Below, piece by piece: positions 55,918 through 64,000 of a DNA stretch of 64,000 nt (positions are counted from its first letter, which is position 1; each line of letters begins with the position of its first letter). A program made the position numbers and the translations under genes. The stretch lies in NCBI GenBank assembly GCA_963784675.1, contig CAWASE010000019.1:682001-746000 (forward strand), given 5' to 3'. The stretch comes from SCTD01 sp963784675. Its GTDB lineage: Bacteria; Actinomycetota; Actinomycetes; Mycobacteriales; SCTD01. The notes under the pieces are model-generated. The model was given only the letters and a program-made list of their open reading frames with translations. It ran no database searches and was not told where the DNA came from.

Positions 55918-56791
55918 TCACTGCCGGCGCAGGCCGTCCAGCCTCGCGCGGGTCTGCTCGGCGTGGCGCTGCGCCCGCTCGACCGCGCTCTCTGCCGCGG
56001 CTGCCGCGCGCCCGGCGCTGCGGACCGCAGTCTGCGCCGCGTCTGCTGCCTGCGTGGCCGTGTCCAGCGCGACCTGCAACCGCTGCCGCTCCGAGTCGGC
56101 GGCCTGCTGCTGGTCGAGCGCACGAGCGTGCTCCCGCTGCCGCTCGGTGCAGACCAGCACGGCGTCGTCGAGCCCGCCGGCGGCGGTCAAGGCGTCCTGC
56201 TCGGCGGCCCGCAACGCTGCCGCTCGCTCGTCGGCCCGTGATGCTGCCGCTCGCTCGCCGGTGCGTGCGAGCCCGCTGCCGCGGCCCGGTCGCGGGACGT
56301 GCCTCCGGCGTCCCGACGGCAGCGGCGACCGCTCCGTCCAGGTCGACGGGGCCGAAGCCGGCATAGCTGAGCGCGCGGACGAGCAGTCCGCTGCGCACGG
56401 CGTCGGCGGACGCCGGCTCGGCGAGGGCCGCCAGCAGGGTCGACACCACCTGCTCGCGGGTGGCCGCCGAGACGGCCTGCTCCTGGGCGGCTGCGTCGGC
56501 CACGGCCTCCACGAGGGTGCGGCGGCGGGCAGCCAGCCGGCGCAGCTCGCCCGCGTCGCCGGTGGTCTGCGCCTGGGCCAACGCCGGTCCCAGGGCCAGC
56601 AGCTGTGCGAGCAGCTCCGACCGGCCCGTGGCGAGGCTGTTCACCAGCCAGGCGGCGACCGACGGCCGTCGCAGCGCGGCGAGCGCCGCCGCGCGCTCGC
56701 GGTCGCCGTCGGCCCGGGCGGCCTTCACCGCGGCGTCGCGTGCCGCGGTGAACTCCGCGGGCGGCAACACGTACAGAGCTGCGGCGTCCAC
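55918..56791 (-). CDS. conserved hypothetical helical/coiled-coil protein (frameshifted)
   Basis: The GTG at 56791 follows GGGAGGGA. An earlier GTG at 56815 is in frame but has no ribosome site. The N-terminal part (LPPAEFTAARDAAVKAARAD, RRPSVAAWLVNSLATG) is a helical domain I cannot place. The frame shifts near 56290. The second half is a long Ala/Arg/Glu/Gln coiled coil (SERQRLQVALDTATQAADAA). About 290 residues after repair. The head resembles an actinobacterial conserved family often found near pup, but I cannot name it. On the strand opposite pup, which starts 133 nt away. Confidence 0.6.
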
Positions 56792-56862
56792 GCTGGATGC
56801 TCCCTCCCGCGCCACCCGGGCAGTCTCGCGCGTCCAGGCACGGTTGCACCCGGTCTCGACGT

Positions 56863-56868
56863 TAGGGT
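56863..56868 (+). promoter_or_regulatory. -10 box for pup-prcB-prcA
   Basis: TAGGGT about 55 bases before the pup ATG. A TTGCAC lies upstream (56844-56849), but the 13-base spacing is short for a standard -35. The inverted gene upstream makes a separate promoter for pup necessary. Confidence 0.4.
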
Positions 56869-56923
56869 CGGAGCAGGACGGGGGCAGCAGCGGCGGCCCG
56901 GCAGGCGACGGAGGACTCTGGAC

Positions 56924-57133
56924 ATGGCGACACGCGACAGCGGCGGGCAGGACCGGGCGAGCAAGCGGACCGAGGAGGTCGAGCAGGTCCAGGCCGAGAC
57001 CGGCTCCGACGTCCAGGACCGCGTCGGCAAGCTCAGCGACGACGTCGACGCCCTGCTCGACGACATCGACGACGTCCTGGAGGAGAACGCTGAAGAGTTC
57101 GTGCGGGGCTACGTGCAGAAGGGCGGGCAGTGA
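56924..57133 (+). CDS. pup: prokaryotic ubiquitin-like protein Pup
   Basis: A 69-residue protein with an acidic disordered core and C-terminus EFVRGYVQKGGQ. The final Gly-Gly-Gln is the form that must be deamidated by Dop before ligation. The helix that docks on ARC is in DRVGKLSDDVDALLDDIDDV. The ATG has a GGAGGA site at 56910-56915. Its stop codon overlaps the prcB ATG (TGATG), so the two are translationally coupled. Confidence 0.97.
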   Translation: MATRDSGGQDRASKRTEEVEQVQAETGSDVQDRVGKLSDDVDALLDDIDDVLEENAEEFVRGYVQKGGQ

Positions 57134-57939
57134 TGCTCCACGGGCGGCTCCCGGCGCACTTCACCGCGCCCGGCAGCTCCTCGTTCAGCGACTTCCTCAG
57201 CCTTGCCGCCCCGGACCTGCTGCCCGCGCGACGTGAGCTGCCGACGGGCATGATCGAAGCCCCGCACGGCACCACCATCGTCGCCGTGGTGCACGCCGGC
57301 GGCGTCGTCATGGCGGGCGACCGGCGCGCCACGATGGGCAACGTCATCGCCCAGCGCGACATCGAGAAGGTCTTCCCGGCCGACGACTTCAGCGTCGTGG
57401 GCATCGCCGGCACCGCCGGGCTGGCCATCGAGATGGTGCGGCTGTTCCAGGTCGAGCTCGAGCACTACGAAAAGCTCGAGGGGCACGTGCTGAGCCTGGA
57501 CGGCAAGGCCAACCGTCTCTCGGCCATGATCCGCGGCAACCTCGGCATGGCCATGCAGGGCCTGGCGGTCGTCCCGCTGTTCGCGGGCTACGACCTCGAG
57601 GGCACGGTGGGCCGGATCTTCTCCTACGACGTCACCGGCGGCCGCTACGAGGAGCACAGCTTCCACTCCGTCGGCTCCGGCAGCACCTTCGCCCGCAGCG
57701 CGCTGAAGAAGAAGTACCGCGACGGCGTCGACGAGGCCGGCGCCGTCCGGCTCGCCGTCGATGCGCTGTACGACGCGGCCGACGACGACTCGGCGACAGG
57801 GGGTCCCGACCTCACCCGACGCATCTGGCCGGTGTGCATGAGCGTCACCGACTCCGGTGCGCGCCGGCTGCCCGACGACGAGGTCGCTGCTGTGGTGCAG
57901 GCCGTGGTCGAGGACCGGATGGTGCACCCCGGCGGCTGA
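57133..57939 (+). CDS. prcB: proteasome beta subunit
   Basis: A 268-residue precursor. The propeptide (46 residues) is cleaved before Thr47 (APHG|TTIVAVVHAGG), the catalytic nucleophile. Conserved GDRRAT, EKVFPADDFSVVGIAG and GRIFSYDVTGG follow. The ATG at 57133 overlaps the pup stop, and an in-frame GTG one codon earlier also exists. It forms the inner rings of the 20S core. Confidence 0.96.
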   Translation: MLHGRLPAHFTAPGSSSFSDFLSLAAPDLLPARRELPTGMIEAPHGTTIVAVVHAGGVVMAGDRRATMGNVIAQRDIEKVFPADDFSVVGIAGTAGLAIEMVRLFQVELEHYEKLEGHVLSLDGKANRLSAMIRGNLGMAMQGLAVVPLFAGYDLEGTVGRIFSYDVTGGRYEEHSFHSVGSGSTFARSALKKKYRDGVDEAGAVRLAVDALYDAADDDSATGGPDLTRRIWPVCMSVTDSGARRLPDDEVAAVVQAVVEDRMVHPGG

Positions 57940-58024
57940 GCCGCCCGCCCAGACCGGACCGCTGGATCCGCGCGCCAGCCACGACCGCACGTGCCTGCAC
58001 GACCGCCCCGAGGAGAACCCCGCC

Positions 58025-58732
58025 GTGAGCACGCCGTTCTACGTCTCGCCCGAGCAGCTGATGAAGGACAAGAGCGACTACGCCCGCAAGGGCATCGCTC
58101 GCGGCCGCTCGGTGCTGACGCTCGCCTACGCCGACGGGATCGTGTTCGTCGGCGAGAACCCCAGCAACGCGCTGCACAAGATCAGCGAGATCTACGACCG
58201 GATCGCGTTCGCGGCCGTCGGGAAGTACAACGAGTTCGAGAACCTGCGGCTGGCCGGGGTGCGCTACGCCGACCTGCGCGGTTACCAGTACGACCGCCGG
58301 GACGTCACCAGCCGCGGCCTGGCCAACGCCTACGCCCAGACCCTCGGCACCATCTTCACCGAGTCGGGCAAGCCGTACGAGGTCGAGCTGGTCGTCGCCG
58401 AGGTGGGCGAGCGCGCGGCCGACGACCAGCTCTACCGCCTCACCTACGACGGGTCGGTGGCCGAGGAGCACGGCTTCGTCGTGATGGGCGGCAACAGCGA
58501 GCCCATCAGCAGCTACGTCGCCGAGCGCCACGACCCGACCGCGAGCCTGGAGGTCGCCCTGCAGCTCGGGGTGGCGGCGCTGTCGCACTCACCCGACGGC
58601 ACGGCGCGCGCGGTCTCCGCCGACGACCTGGAGGCCGCCGTGCTGGACCGCACCCGTCCGCGCCGAGCCTTCCAGCGCCTGGTCGGCCCGCGGCTTGAGA
58701 GGCTGCTCGGACAGGACGCGACTGCCGGCTGA
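58025..58732 (+). CDS. prcA: proteasome alpha subunit
   Basis: A 235-residue protein. The N-terminal gate MSTPFYVSPEQLMKDKSDYA and RKGIARGRSVL are characteristic, then YADGIVFVGENPS and KISEIYDRIAFAAVGKYNEF. The GTG follows GAGGAG. It forms the outer ring that controls entry and docks ARC. It starts 85 nt after prcB, and the gene after it is not pafA. Confidence 0.96.
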   Translation: MSTPFYVSPEQLMKDKSDYARKGIARGRSVLTLAYADGIVFVGENPSNALHKISEIYDRIAFAAVGKYNEFENLRLAGVRYADLRGYQYDRRDVTSRGLANAYAQTLGTIFTESGKPYEVELVVAEVGERAADDQLYRLTYDGSVAEEHGFVVMGGNSEPISSYVAERHDPTASLEVALQLGVAALSHSPDGTARAVSADDLEAAVLDRTRPRRAFQRLVGPRLERLLGQDATAG

Positions 58733-58827
58733 GGTTGCCGACGCGGGACGGCGCGACGGACGACGTCGCAGGACGTGGCCGGCCGGACCTGGTGGCGCCG
58801 GGCGCCGCCGACGGGTACGACTGCGGC

Positions 58828-61428
58828 ATGCAGCTGACCCGTCGCACCCTGCTCCGCACCGCCGCCGGCGCAGCCGCCCTGTCCGCTGTCGGCCCCTCGT
58901 GGCTGCGGACCTGGGTCGGGCAGGCGCGGGCCGCGGCAGCAGCGGCGCTCCCGGCCGGGCACTGGGCGGCCGGCGATGCGCACGTGCACACCGACCACTC
59001 CTCCGACGGCAGCCTGCCGCGCCAGGGCCTGGACCGCGGCGGCCCCGGTGACACGCCCGTGGGCAGCCAGCTGGCGATCGGCGCAGCGGGTGGGCTGGCC
59101 TGGCTGGCCATCACCGACCACCGCACCTACACCCAGCACTGGGACCCCCAGTGGACCTCCGACCGGCTGCTGCTGCTGCCCGGGGAAGAGGCGAACGGCA
59201 AGCCCCACGCGACGGTGGTCGGCGCCGTCGACACCCTCGTCGACGGCGCCGAGCCGGTGGGCTCACCGGGGTTCCGGCACCTGCAGCAGTCGGTCTGGGA
59301 CGTCCACGCGCAGGACGCGGTCTGGGGCACGGCGCACCCGCAGGACGGCGAGTACGAGGCCACCGGTCCCGGGCGGGGCACGGTGAACGCCAACGCGAGC
59401 ACGGTCGGCATCGACACCGTCGAGGCCGGGAACCGCGTCGTGGACCCCGACCCCGACCTCGACTACTGCGAGAACCGCTGGAACGCAGGCTTCCGCTTCG
59501 GGATCACCACCAGCTCCGACAGCCACTTCACCGAGATCACCCCGATCCAGGGACCGGGCACCTCGCGCACGCTGGTGCTGCGGACCGACGACAGCGAGCG
59601 CGCCACCCTGGACGCGTTGCGCGAGGGACGCACTACCACCGCGAACGGGGCGGGCGCGCCCGTCCTGACCCTGCACGGGCAGGTGGGCGAGGTCGTCGCC
59701 GTGGCCGGCGCCGAGCTGCGGGCCGGGAGAGGGGCGGAGCTGACCTTGCGGGTCCGCGTCGAGCGCGGGGTGGGCACCACCGTCCTGCTGTTCGCCGCGC
59801 CCGGGCGATCGGCGGGTCCGATCGCCACCTACCGCCCGGCGCTGCCCGACGAGAGCTACGAGCTCGTCGTGCGGGTGGCTGCCGCGCACGGCTGGTACCG
59901 CGCCGAGGCGCGCGGCGTCAGCGTCAACGCCGGGGCTCCCGGCGACCCGGACGGCCCGGTGTCGGTGCAGGCAGCGACATCGGCGCTGTTCGTCGACACG
60001 GGCGCACCGGCGCGGCCCCGGCCCGAGATCGCCGTCCCGCCGCAGGTCCGGCGCGCGGACGGGGCCGCGCTCGTGCTCGGCGGCCAGGGTCGGTTCGCGG
60101 GCTTCGCCGACGTCGCCCGCGACGGCGACGTGACGCACGTGGTCGCCGAGCGGCACGACGACGCCGCCACCCGCGTGGTCTACCGGCGCCTGCCAGGCGG
60201 CGTGGAGGTCGACCTGGCGCCGGGCTCGCGCACCGCGCGGCTGCCGCGGGTCGCGGCCCGCGAGAGCACCGTCGTCGTCGTGTGGCAGGACGAGCGTGCC
60301 GGCCAGGTGCCGCACCGGCCGCAGGTATACCAGCGCACGAGCCTGGACGGCGGGCGCACCTGGCAGCCCGAGCGGCAGGTGTCCGCCGGGACGGTGCGCG
60401 ACGAACGGCCCGCCGTCGCCCTGCTGGGCACGCGGCCGGTGGTGGCGTGGCAGAGCAACGACCCGCGATGGTCCGGCGGCGCGTTCGAGGTCGTCGTGCG
60501 GGTCGGCGACGACGCGCCCGTCGCGGTCTCGGCCCCCGGCAAGGTCGTCCACCCCGGCGACGGCGTCGACGCCCGGTCGGCGCGCTATCCGGCGTCGCTG
60601 TTCCCCCGGCTGGCGGTCACCCCCGCGGGCGCGGTGGTCGTCGTGTGGCAGGACGACCGCAACGATCCCGATCCGCTGTTCACCGGGCACCTGTCGGTGC
60701 TGGAAGGAGAGGCGCCGGACGGCACCGACCCCGACGCCTGGCAGATCCTGGCGTCGCTGCGGTCGCCGGCGGGCGGTTGGTCGGCTGCTGTCGAGGTCAG
60801 CGACGACCCGCAGGCCGCCCACGAGCACCCGGACGTGGCCGTCGACCGCGACGGGACGCTCCACGCCGTCTGGGACGCCCGGCCGCTGAAGAGCTCCGGG
60901 GTGAACCCCTCGATCCGGGCGTCCCGTTCGACCGGTGCGACGACGTGGTCGGCGGCCGCCCGGGTCGGGGCGGCTCCGGCGGCCATGAGCCACCGTCCCA
61001 GGGTGTCGGTGGATCCCGACGGCACCGTCCGTGCGCTCTGGTACGACAGCCGCGCCGCCGACTGGCGCTGGCGGCTGGCCACAGCCACCCACTCGTCCGC
61101 CGGTTGGGGGCCGGCGCGGCTGCTCACCGACGCCGGCAGCAGCACCTGGCCGGCGCTGTCGGCGGGCACGGCCGTGTTCACCAGCGACCGAGGGGCCCAG
61201 CGCGTGCAGCGCGACCGCACCAGCGAGATCTACCTGCTGGAGCTCGCCGGCGGCCGCCCGTCCGGCACGGGCGCGCCGGCCCCCGGATCCGCCACCGGCC
61301 GGCTGCCGGCGACCGGCGCCACCGGCACGGCGACGACGGGCGTCGCCGCCACCGTGGTCGCCCTGGCGCTGCGGCTGCTGCGCAGGTCCGGAGCAGGACA
61401 GGCGCCGCCCACCACCACCGACCGCTGA
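58828..61428 (+). CDS. Tat-exported, LPXTG-anchored PHP-domain (CehA/McbA-like) hydrolase with Asp-box repeats
   Basis: An 866-residue protein. The twin-arginine leader LTRRTLLRTAAGAAALSAVG ends near QARAAAAA. A PHP domain follows: AAGDAHVHTDHSSDG (metal HxH), LAITDHRTYTQHW, LLPGEEANGKPHATVVG and TTSSDSHFTEI. The second half contains four or more beta-propeller-like repeats with an Asp-box, SLDGGRTW, and the related VVWQDERAG, VVWQDDRND and ALWYDSRAA. The C-terminus is GRLPATG, a hydrophobic helix and a short basic RRS segment, a sortase signal. The leader is weakly preceded by TACGAC at the leaderless position. PHP domains of this type hydrolyse phosphoesters. The substrate is unknown. Confidence 0.78.
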   Translation: MQLTRRTLLRTAAGAAALSAVGPSWLRTWVGQARAAAAAALPAGHWAAGDAHVHTDHSSDGSLPRQGLDRGGPGDTPVGSQLAIGAAGGLAWLAITDHRTYTQHWDPQWTSDRLLLLPGEEANGKPHATVVGAVDTLVDGAEPVGSPGFRHLQQSVWDVHAQDAVWGTAHPQDGEYEATGPGRGTVNANASTVGIDTVEAGNRVVDPDPDLDYCENRWNAGFRFGITTSSDSHFTEITPIQGPGTSRTLVLRTDDSERATLDALREGRTTTANGAGAPVLTLHGQVGEVVAVAGAELRAGRGAELTLRVRVERGVGTTVLLFAAPGRSAGPIATYRPALPDESYELVVRVAAAHGWYRAEARGVSVNAGAPGDPDGPVSVQAATSALFVDTGAPARPRPEIAVPPQVRRADGAALVLGGQGRFAGFADVARDGDVTHVVAERHDDAATRVVYRRLPGGVEVDLAPGSRTARLPRVAARESTVVVVWQDERAGQVPHRPQVYQRTSLDGGRTWQPERQVSAGTVRDERPAVALLGTRPVVAWQSNDPRWSGGAFEVVVRVGDDAPVAVSAPGKVVHPGDGVDARSARYPASLFPRLAVTPAGAVVVVWQDDRNDPDPLFTGHLSVLEGEAPDGTDPDAWQILASLRSPAGGWSAAVEVSDDPQAAHEHPDVAVDRDGTLHAVWDARPLKSSGVNPSIRASRSTGATTWSAAARVGAAPAAMSHRPRVSVDPDGTVRALWYDSRAADWRWRLATATHSSAGWGPARLLTDAGSSTWPALSAGTAVFTSDRGAQRVQRDRTSEIYLLELAGGRPSGTGAPAPGSATGRLPATGATGTATTGVAATVVALALRLLRRSGAGQAPPTTTDR

Positions 61429-61451
61429 CTGCTGACCGCCGACTGCTGACC
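61427..61451 (+). repeat. short tandem direct repeat after the PHP gene
   Basis: GACTGCTGACC occurs twice (61427-61437 and 61441-61451) with a 14-nt period, overlapping the stop codon of the PHP gene. Too short to assign a role. Confidence 0.4.
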
Positions 61452-61531
61452 TGAGCCACGGCACGACCTCCCGCGAACACGCGCCGGAGCGAGTAGAAAC
61501 ACACGAGCAACTCCGTCCCCCGGGAGCCCTC

Positions 61532-64000
61532 GTGCATCGCCGCTCGTCCGTGCTCCTGCTCGGCCTCGTCCTGCTCGCCGGGGTGCTCGTCCCGCTGACC
61601 GGCGCCTCCGGTCTCGCCCGGGCCGCGACGCCAGGGCTGCGGGCCGGGGTCGCCTCGGTCGACATGACGTGGCACGTCGGCGCCGCCGGCCGGCCAGTAC
61701 GCCAGCACCAACGGTCGACGCAGACGGCGACGCGATCCAGGCCGGAGTGGGACCCGAACCTGCAGCACGTCGCCAAGGCTGTCGTCGGAGGGGGTCGCGT
61801 CCCGGCTCTCGACCCGCGCGCTGGTGCTGCAGGGCGGCGACGGCACCCGGGTCGCCCTGGTCAAGGTCGACAACTACCTGGCGCAGGACTACCTGACCCG
61901 CCGCGTCGCGCAGCTGCTGCGAGGGCGGCGCCAGCGGCGTGACCTACGACCACATCCTGCTGTCGGCGACCCACGACCACTCCTCGCCCTACTACTCGAC
62001 GCCGGCGGCCGGGGTGTTCGCTCTTCCAGGACGTCTTCGACCTGCGCGCGTTCGAGTACCAGGCGCGAGCGATCGCGCGCGCGATCGAGCAGGCGGCGGC
62101 CGCCCTGCGTCCGGTCCGGATGGGCGCCACGACCGTGCGCCATCGACGCGCTGCTGGAGAACATCGTCGGCCCGGCGGTGGCCGACGACGGCAGCCCGGC
62201 CGGCTACCCGCGCAGCTTCAACGACGACGGCCTGGTCGTCGCTGCGCTTCGACGACGTCACCGACCCTGCGCACCCCGCGGCCGTACGCCACCTGGATGA
62301 ACTTCGGCGAGCACCCCGAGTCCCTGGACGGCTACAACCTGATCAGCGCCGACTACCTCGCGCCGCTGCAGCGCTTCGTCGACCGGGACACCGGCTCGAC
62401 GCTGGTGTTCACCCAGGGCGCGGTCGGGTCGCAGGAGGGCCCGTACGAGCCATTCGGCAAGGCAGGCCCACCGGTCCTGCCCGACGGCACGGTGCAGGCG
62501 TTCGCCCACGCGGGCTACGCGCAGGCCGAGCGCGGCGCGCGGCTGCTGGCCGACGCGGTGCTGCGGCCTGGCGGGCCATCGGCGCCGGCAAGGGGCAGGT
62601 GCCGTTCGCGACCGACGCGCCGCTGCGGATGCTCAGCACCTTCGTGCCGCGGGCCGGTGTCGCACCCCTACCCGTCGTGGGCAACTGCCGCACCGCAGCC
62701 GACCGCCGACGGCGATCCCGGCGTGCCGGCGCGTGGCTGCCCGACTGCGAGCGCGCCGGCACCGGCGTCCACGTCGCCGCTGTACGAGAACCTGCGCCGC
62801 CGCGGGGCTGACCGCTGCCCGACGGATTACGCGCGTCAGTGCGTTCAGCGCGGTCGAGGAGAACATCCGGCTCAAGCTGCAGGCGGTCCGGCTCGGTGAG
62901 GTGCTGCTGGCTTCCTGCTCGTGCGAGCCGCAGGTCGACCTGGTGCTGAACCTGGAGAGCCGCACCGACACCGTCGCAGGGCAACATCTGTCGACGGCTA
63001 CGACTACAGCCCCGACGTGCACGGCGCGCCGGCGACGACTGGTCCTGCGCCGGACCCGCGCGATCCGGCGAAGCGCGCTCGACCGTCACGCGCCGCGGCG
63101 TACGACCGGATGCGTCGCCCAGGTGCACAACGACGCCGCCGGCTGGGACGACCCCGCCTACGTCGCTGCAGGCCGGCAGCGAGCCGGGCGACCCTGCGCT
63201 GATCAAGGGCAACTTCACCAAGAGCGAGCTGCCGCCGTCGCTCGGCTACGCGCTGCCGGTCGGGCTGGGCCACACCGGCGACTACAACGGCTACACGGTC
63301 TCCTACCGCGAGTACCAGAGCCGCGACTCCTACCGCAAGGCGCTGACCGCCTACGGCCCGCACACCGCCGACTACATGGTCACCCGGCTGGTGGCGATGG
63401 CCGGCGCTGCTCAAGGGCGGCCCGCCGCTGCCGCCCGAGCCGCAACGACGCGCAGGCGGCAGGCCGACGAGGTGCGTCAGGAGGCGCAGGCGGCGCGCGC
63501 TCGGCGCAGCTGTCGGCGGCTGCGCTCGACGGCTGGGACGCCCAGCTGCCCGACGACGTCGGCCCGGCCGCGGTGCTCGGCGCAGCCGGAGCCGGCCCAG
63601 CGGTTCGCCGCGGCGACGCTCGCCTGGCGCGGCGGCGGCAACGACGTCGACAACCCGACGGTACGGGTGGAGCGCCTGGTCGGACGGCGCGTGGCAGCCC
63701 GTACGCCGACCAGACCGGCGAGATCGTCACCAGCTCGACCTCCCGCCGGGCGGCGTCGACCTCGCCAGCCAGCGCGCCGGCACGCCAGGAGTGGGTCTGG
63801 GTGGCCACCTTCGAGGCCTTCGACGCGTTCCCCCGCCACGACGTGCCGGCGGCCAGGTGCCCGAGCGGCACCTACCGCTTCTCGTGGACGGGCGGATCCA
63901 CACCGGCGGGGCGGCGCAGCCCTACGCGCTGGCGTCCGAGCCGTTCGTGGTGCGCCGTGGGAGGGGATCATCGCCGGGGACCCGCGGCTGGAGCCCGGCG
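61532..64000 (+). CDS. secreted neutral/alkaline ceramidase-like protein (multiply frameshifted, 3' end outside window)
   Basis: The GTG start follows GGGAG. Signal peptide RSSVLLLGLVLLAGVLVPLT ends near ARAAT. In switching frames: GVASVDMTWHVG, LVLQGGDGTRVALVKVDNYL, YDHILLSATHDHSSPYYST (metal-binding HDH), FNDDGLVVLRFDDV, NFGEHPESLDGYNLISADYL, LVFTQGAVGSQEGPYE, EENIRLKLQAVRLGEVLLAS and ALPVGLGHTGDYNGYTVSYR. These match the N-terminal domain of neutral/alkaline ceramidases. Nearly all breaks are +1 insertions, e.g. at about 61920, 62020, 62141 and 62241. The gene is still open at the window end. Confidence 0.72.

Noticed and set aside
59263..61776. 837-codon minus-strand open frame antisense to the PHP gene
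   Set aside because: Shadow frame. The plus strand carries clear Tat, PHP, Asp-box and LPXTG motifs.

Overview
The window is chromosomal DNA from a very high-GC actinomycete (class Actinomycetia; I cannot fix the order). The evidence is a WhiB regulator, the Pup-proteasome set (arc, dop, pup, prcB, prcA), the mycothiol ligase mshC with its usual neighbours (MSMEG_4193-type phosphatase, DUF3090, SCO1664 family, cysQ-like), an Rv2466c-like mycothiol-linked oxidoreductase, an F420-type oxidoreductase, many GTG starts, and many genes that appear to be transcribed without a leader.

Layout. 0-5.6 kb: an acyl-CoA dehydrogenase cut by the window edge, a BlaI/M56 sensor pair, whiB, and a MoxR-DUF58-VWA operon. 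5.7-15.8 kb: a GNAT/ADP-forming CoA-ligase fusion, a GAF-GGDEF-EAL protein whose EAL site has lost one catalytic Glu, a PemK-like toxin, carbonic anhydrase, M48 protease, thiol proteins, and a membrane HD-GYP protein. 15.8-19.7 kb: a PhaC/PhaZ polyester pair divergent from a TetR regulator with a 24-bp dyad between them. 19.9-22.4 kb: a small accessory cassette (methyltransferase, carboxymuconolactone decarboxylase-like protein, hydrolase) on the 3' side of tRNA-Leu(GAG). 22.7-29.7 kb: peptidase, Uma2 nuclease, aldo-keto reductase, F420-type oxidoreductase, two tandem UppP-like genes and CorA. 29.7-36.0 kb: the mshC neighbourhood, with a Tat/LPXTG Pro-rich surface protein and a secreted metzincin placed inside it. 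36.0-50.7 kb: a Usp-hydrolase-PAC2 operon, metH, HAD phosphatase, class II aldolase, a MacB-type ABC exporter, RecB-like nuclease, a degenerate MazG protein and a site-2 protease. 50.8-58.7 kb: trmI and the proteasome locus, with two genes on the opposite strand inside it and no pafA directly after prcA. 58.8-64 kb: a Tat-exported, LPXTG-anchored PHP/Asp-box hydrolase followed by a secreted ceramidase-like protein that leaves the window.

How the parts relate. The proteasome genes, PAC2 protein and trmI form the protein-turnover block. mshC with cysQ and its neighbours, plus the Rv2466c-like and peroxiredoxin-like proteins, form a thiol block. The GGDEF/EAL and HD-GYP proteins imply c-di-GMP signalling. 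At least four proteins are predicted to be exported hydrolases or surface proteins.

Caveat on quality. Many reading frames are broken by one- or two-base indels while protein similarity continues in another frame. Two stretches, about 24.8-28.75 kb and 61.7-64 kb, carry such indels every few tens to a couple of hundred bases, nearly all +1 insertions. I read these as sequence errors rather than gene decay. Those genes are annotated as full-length with the breaks described.
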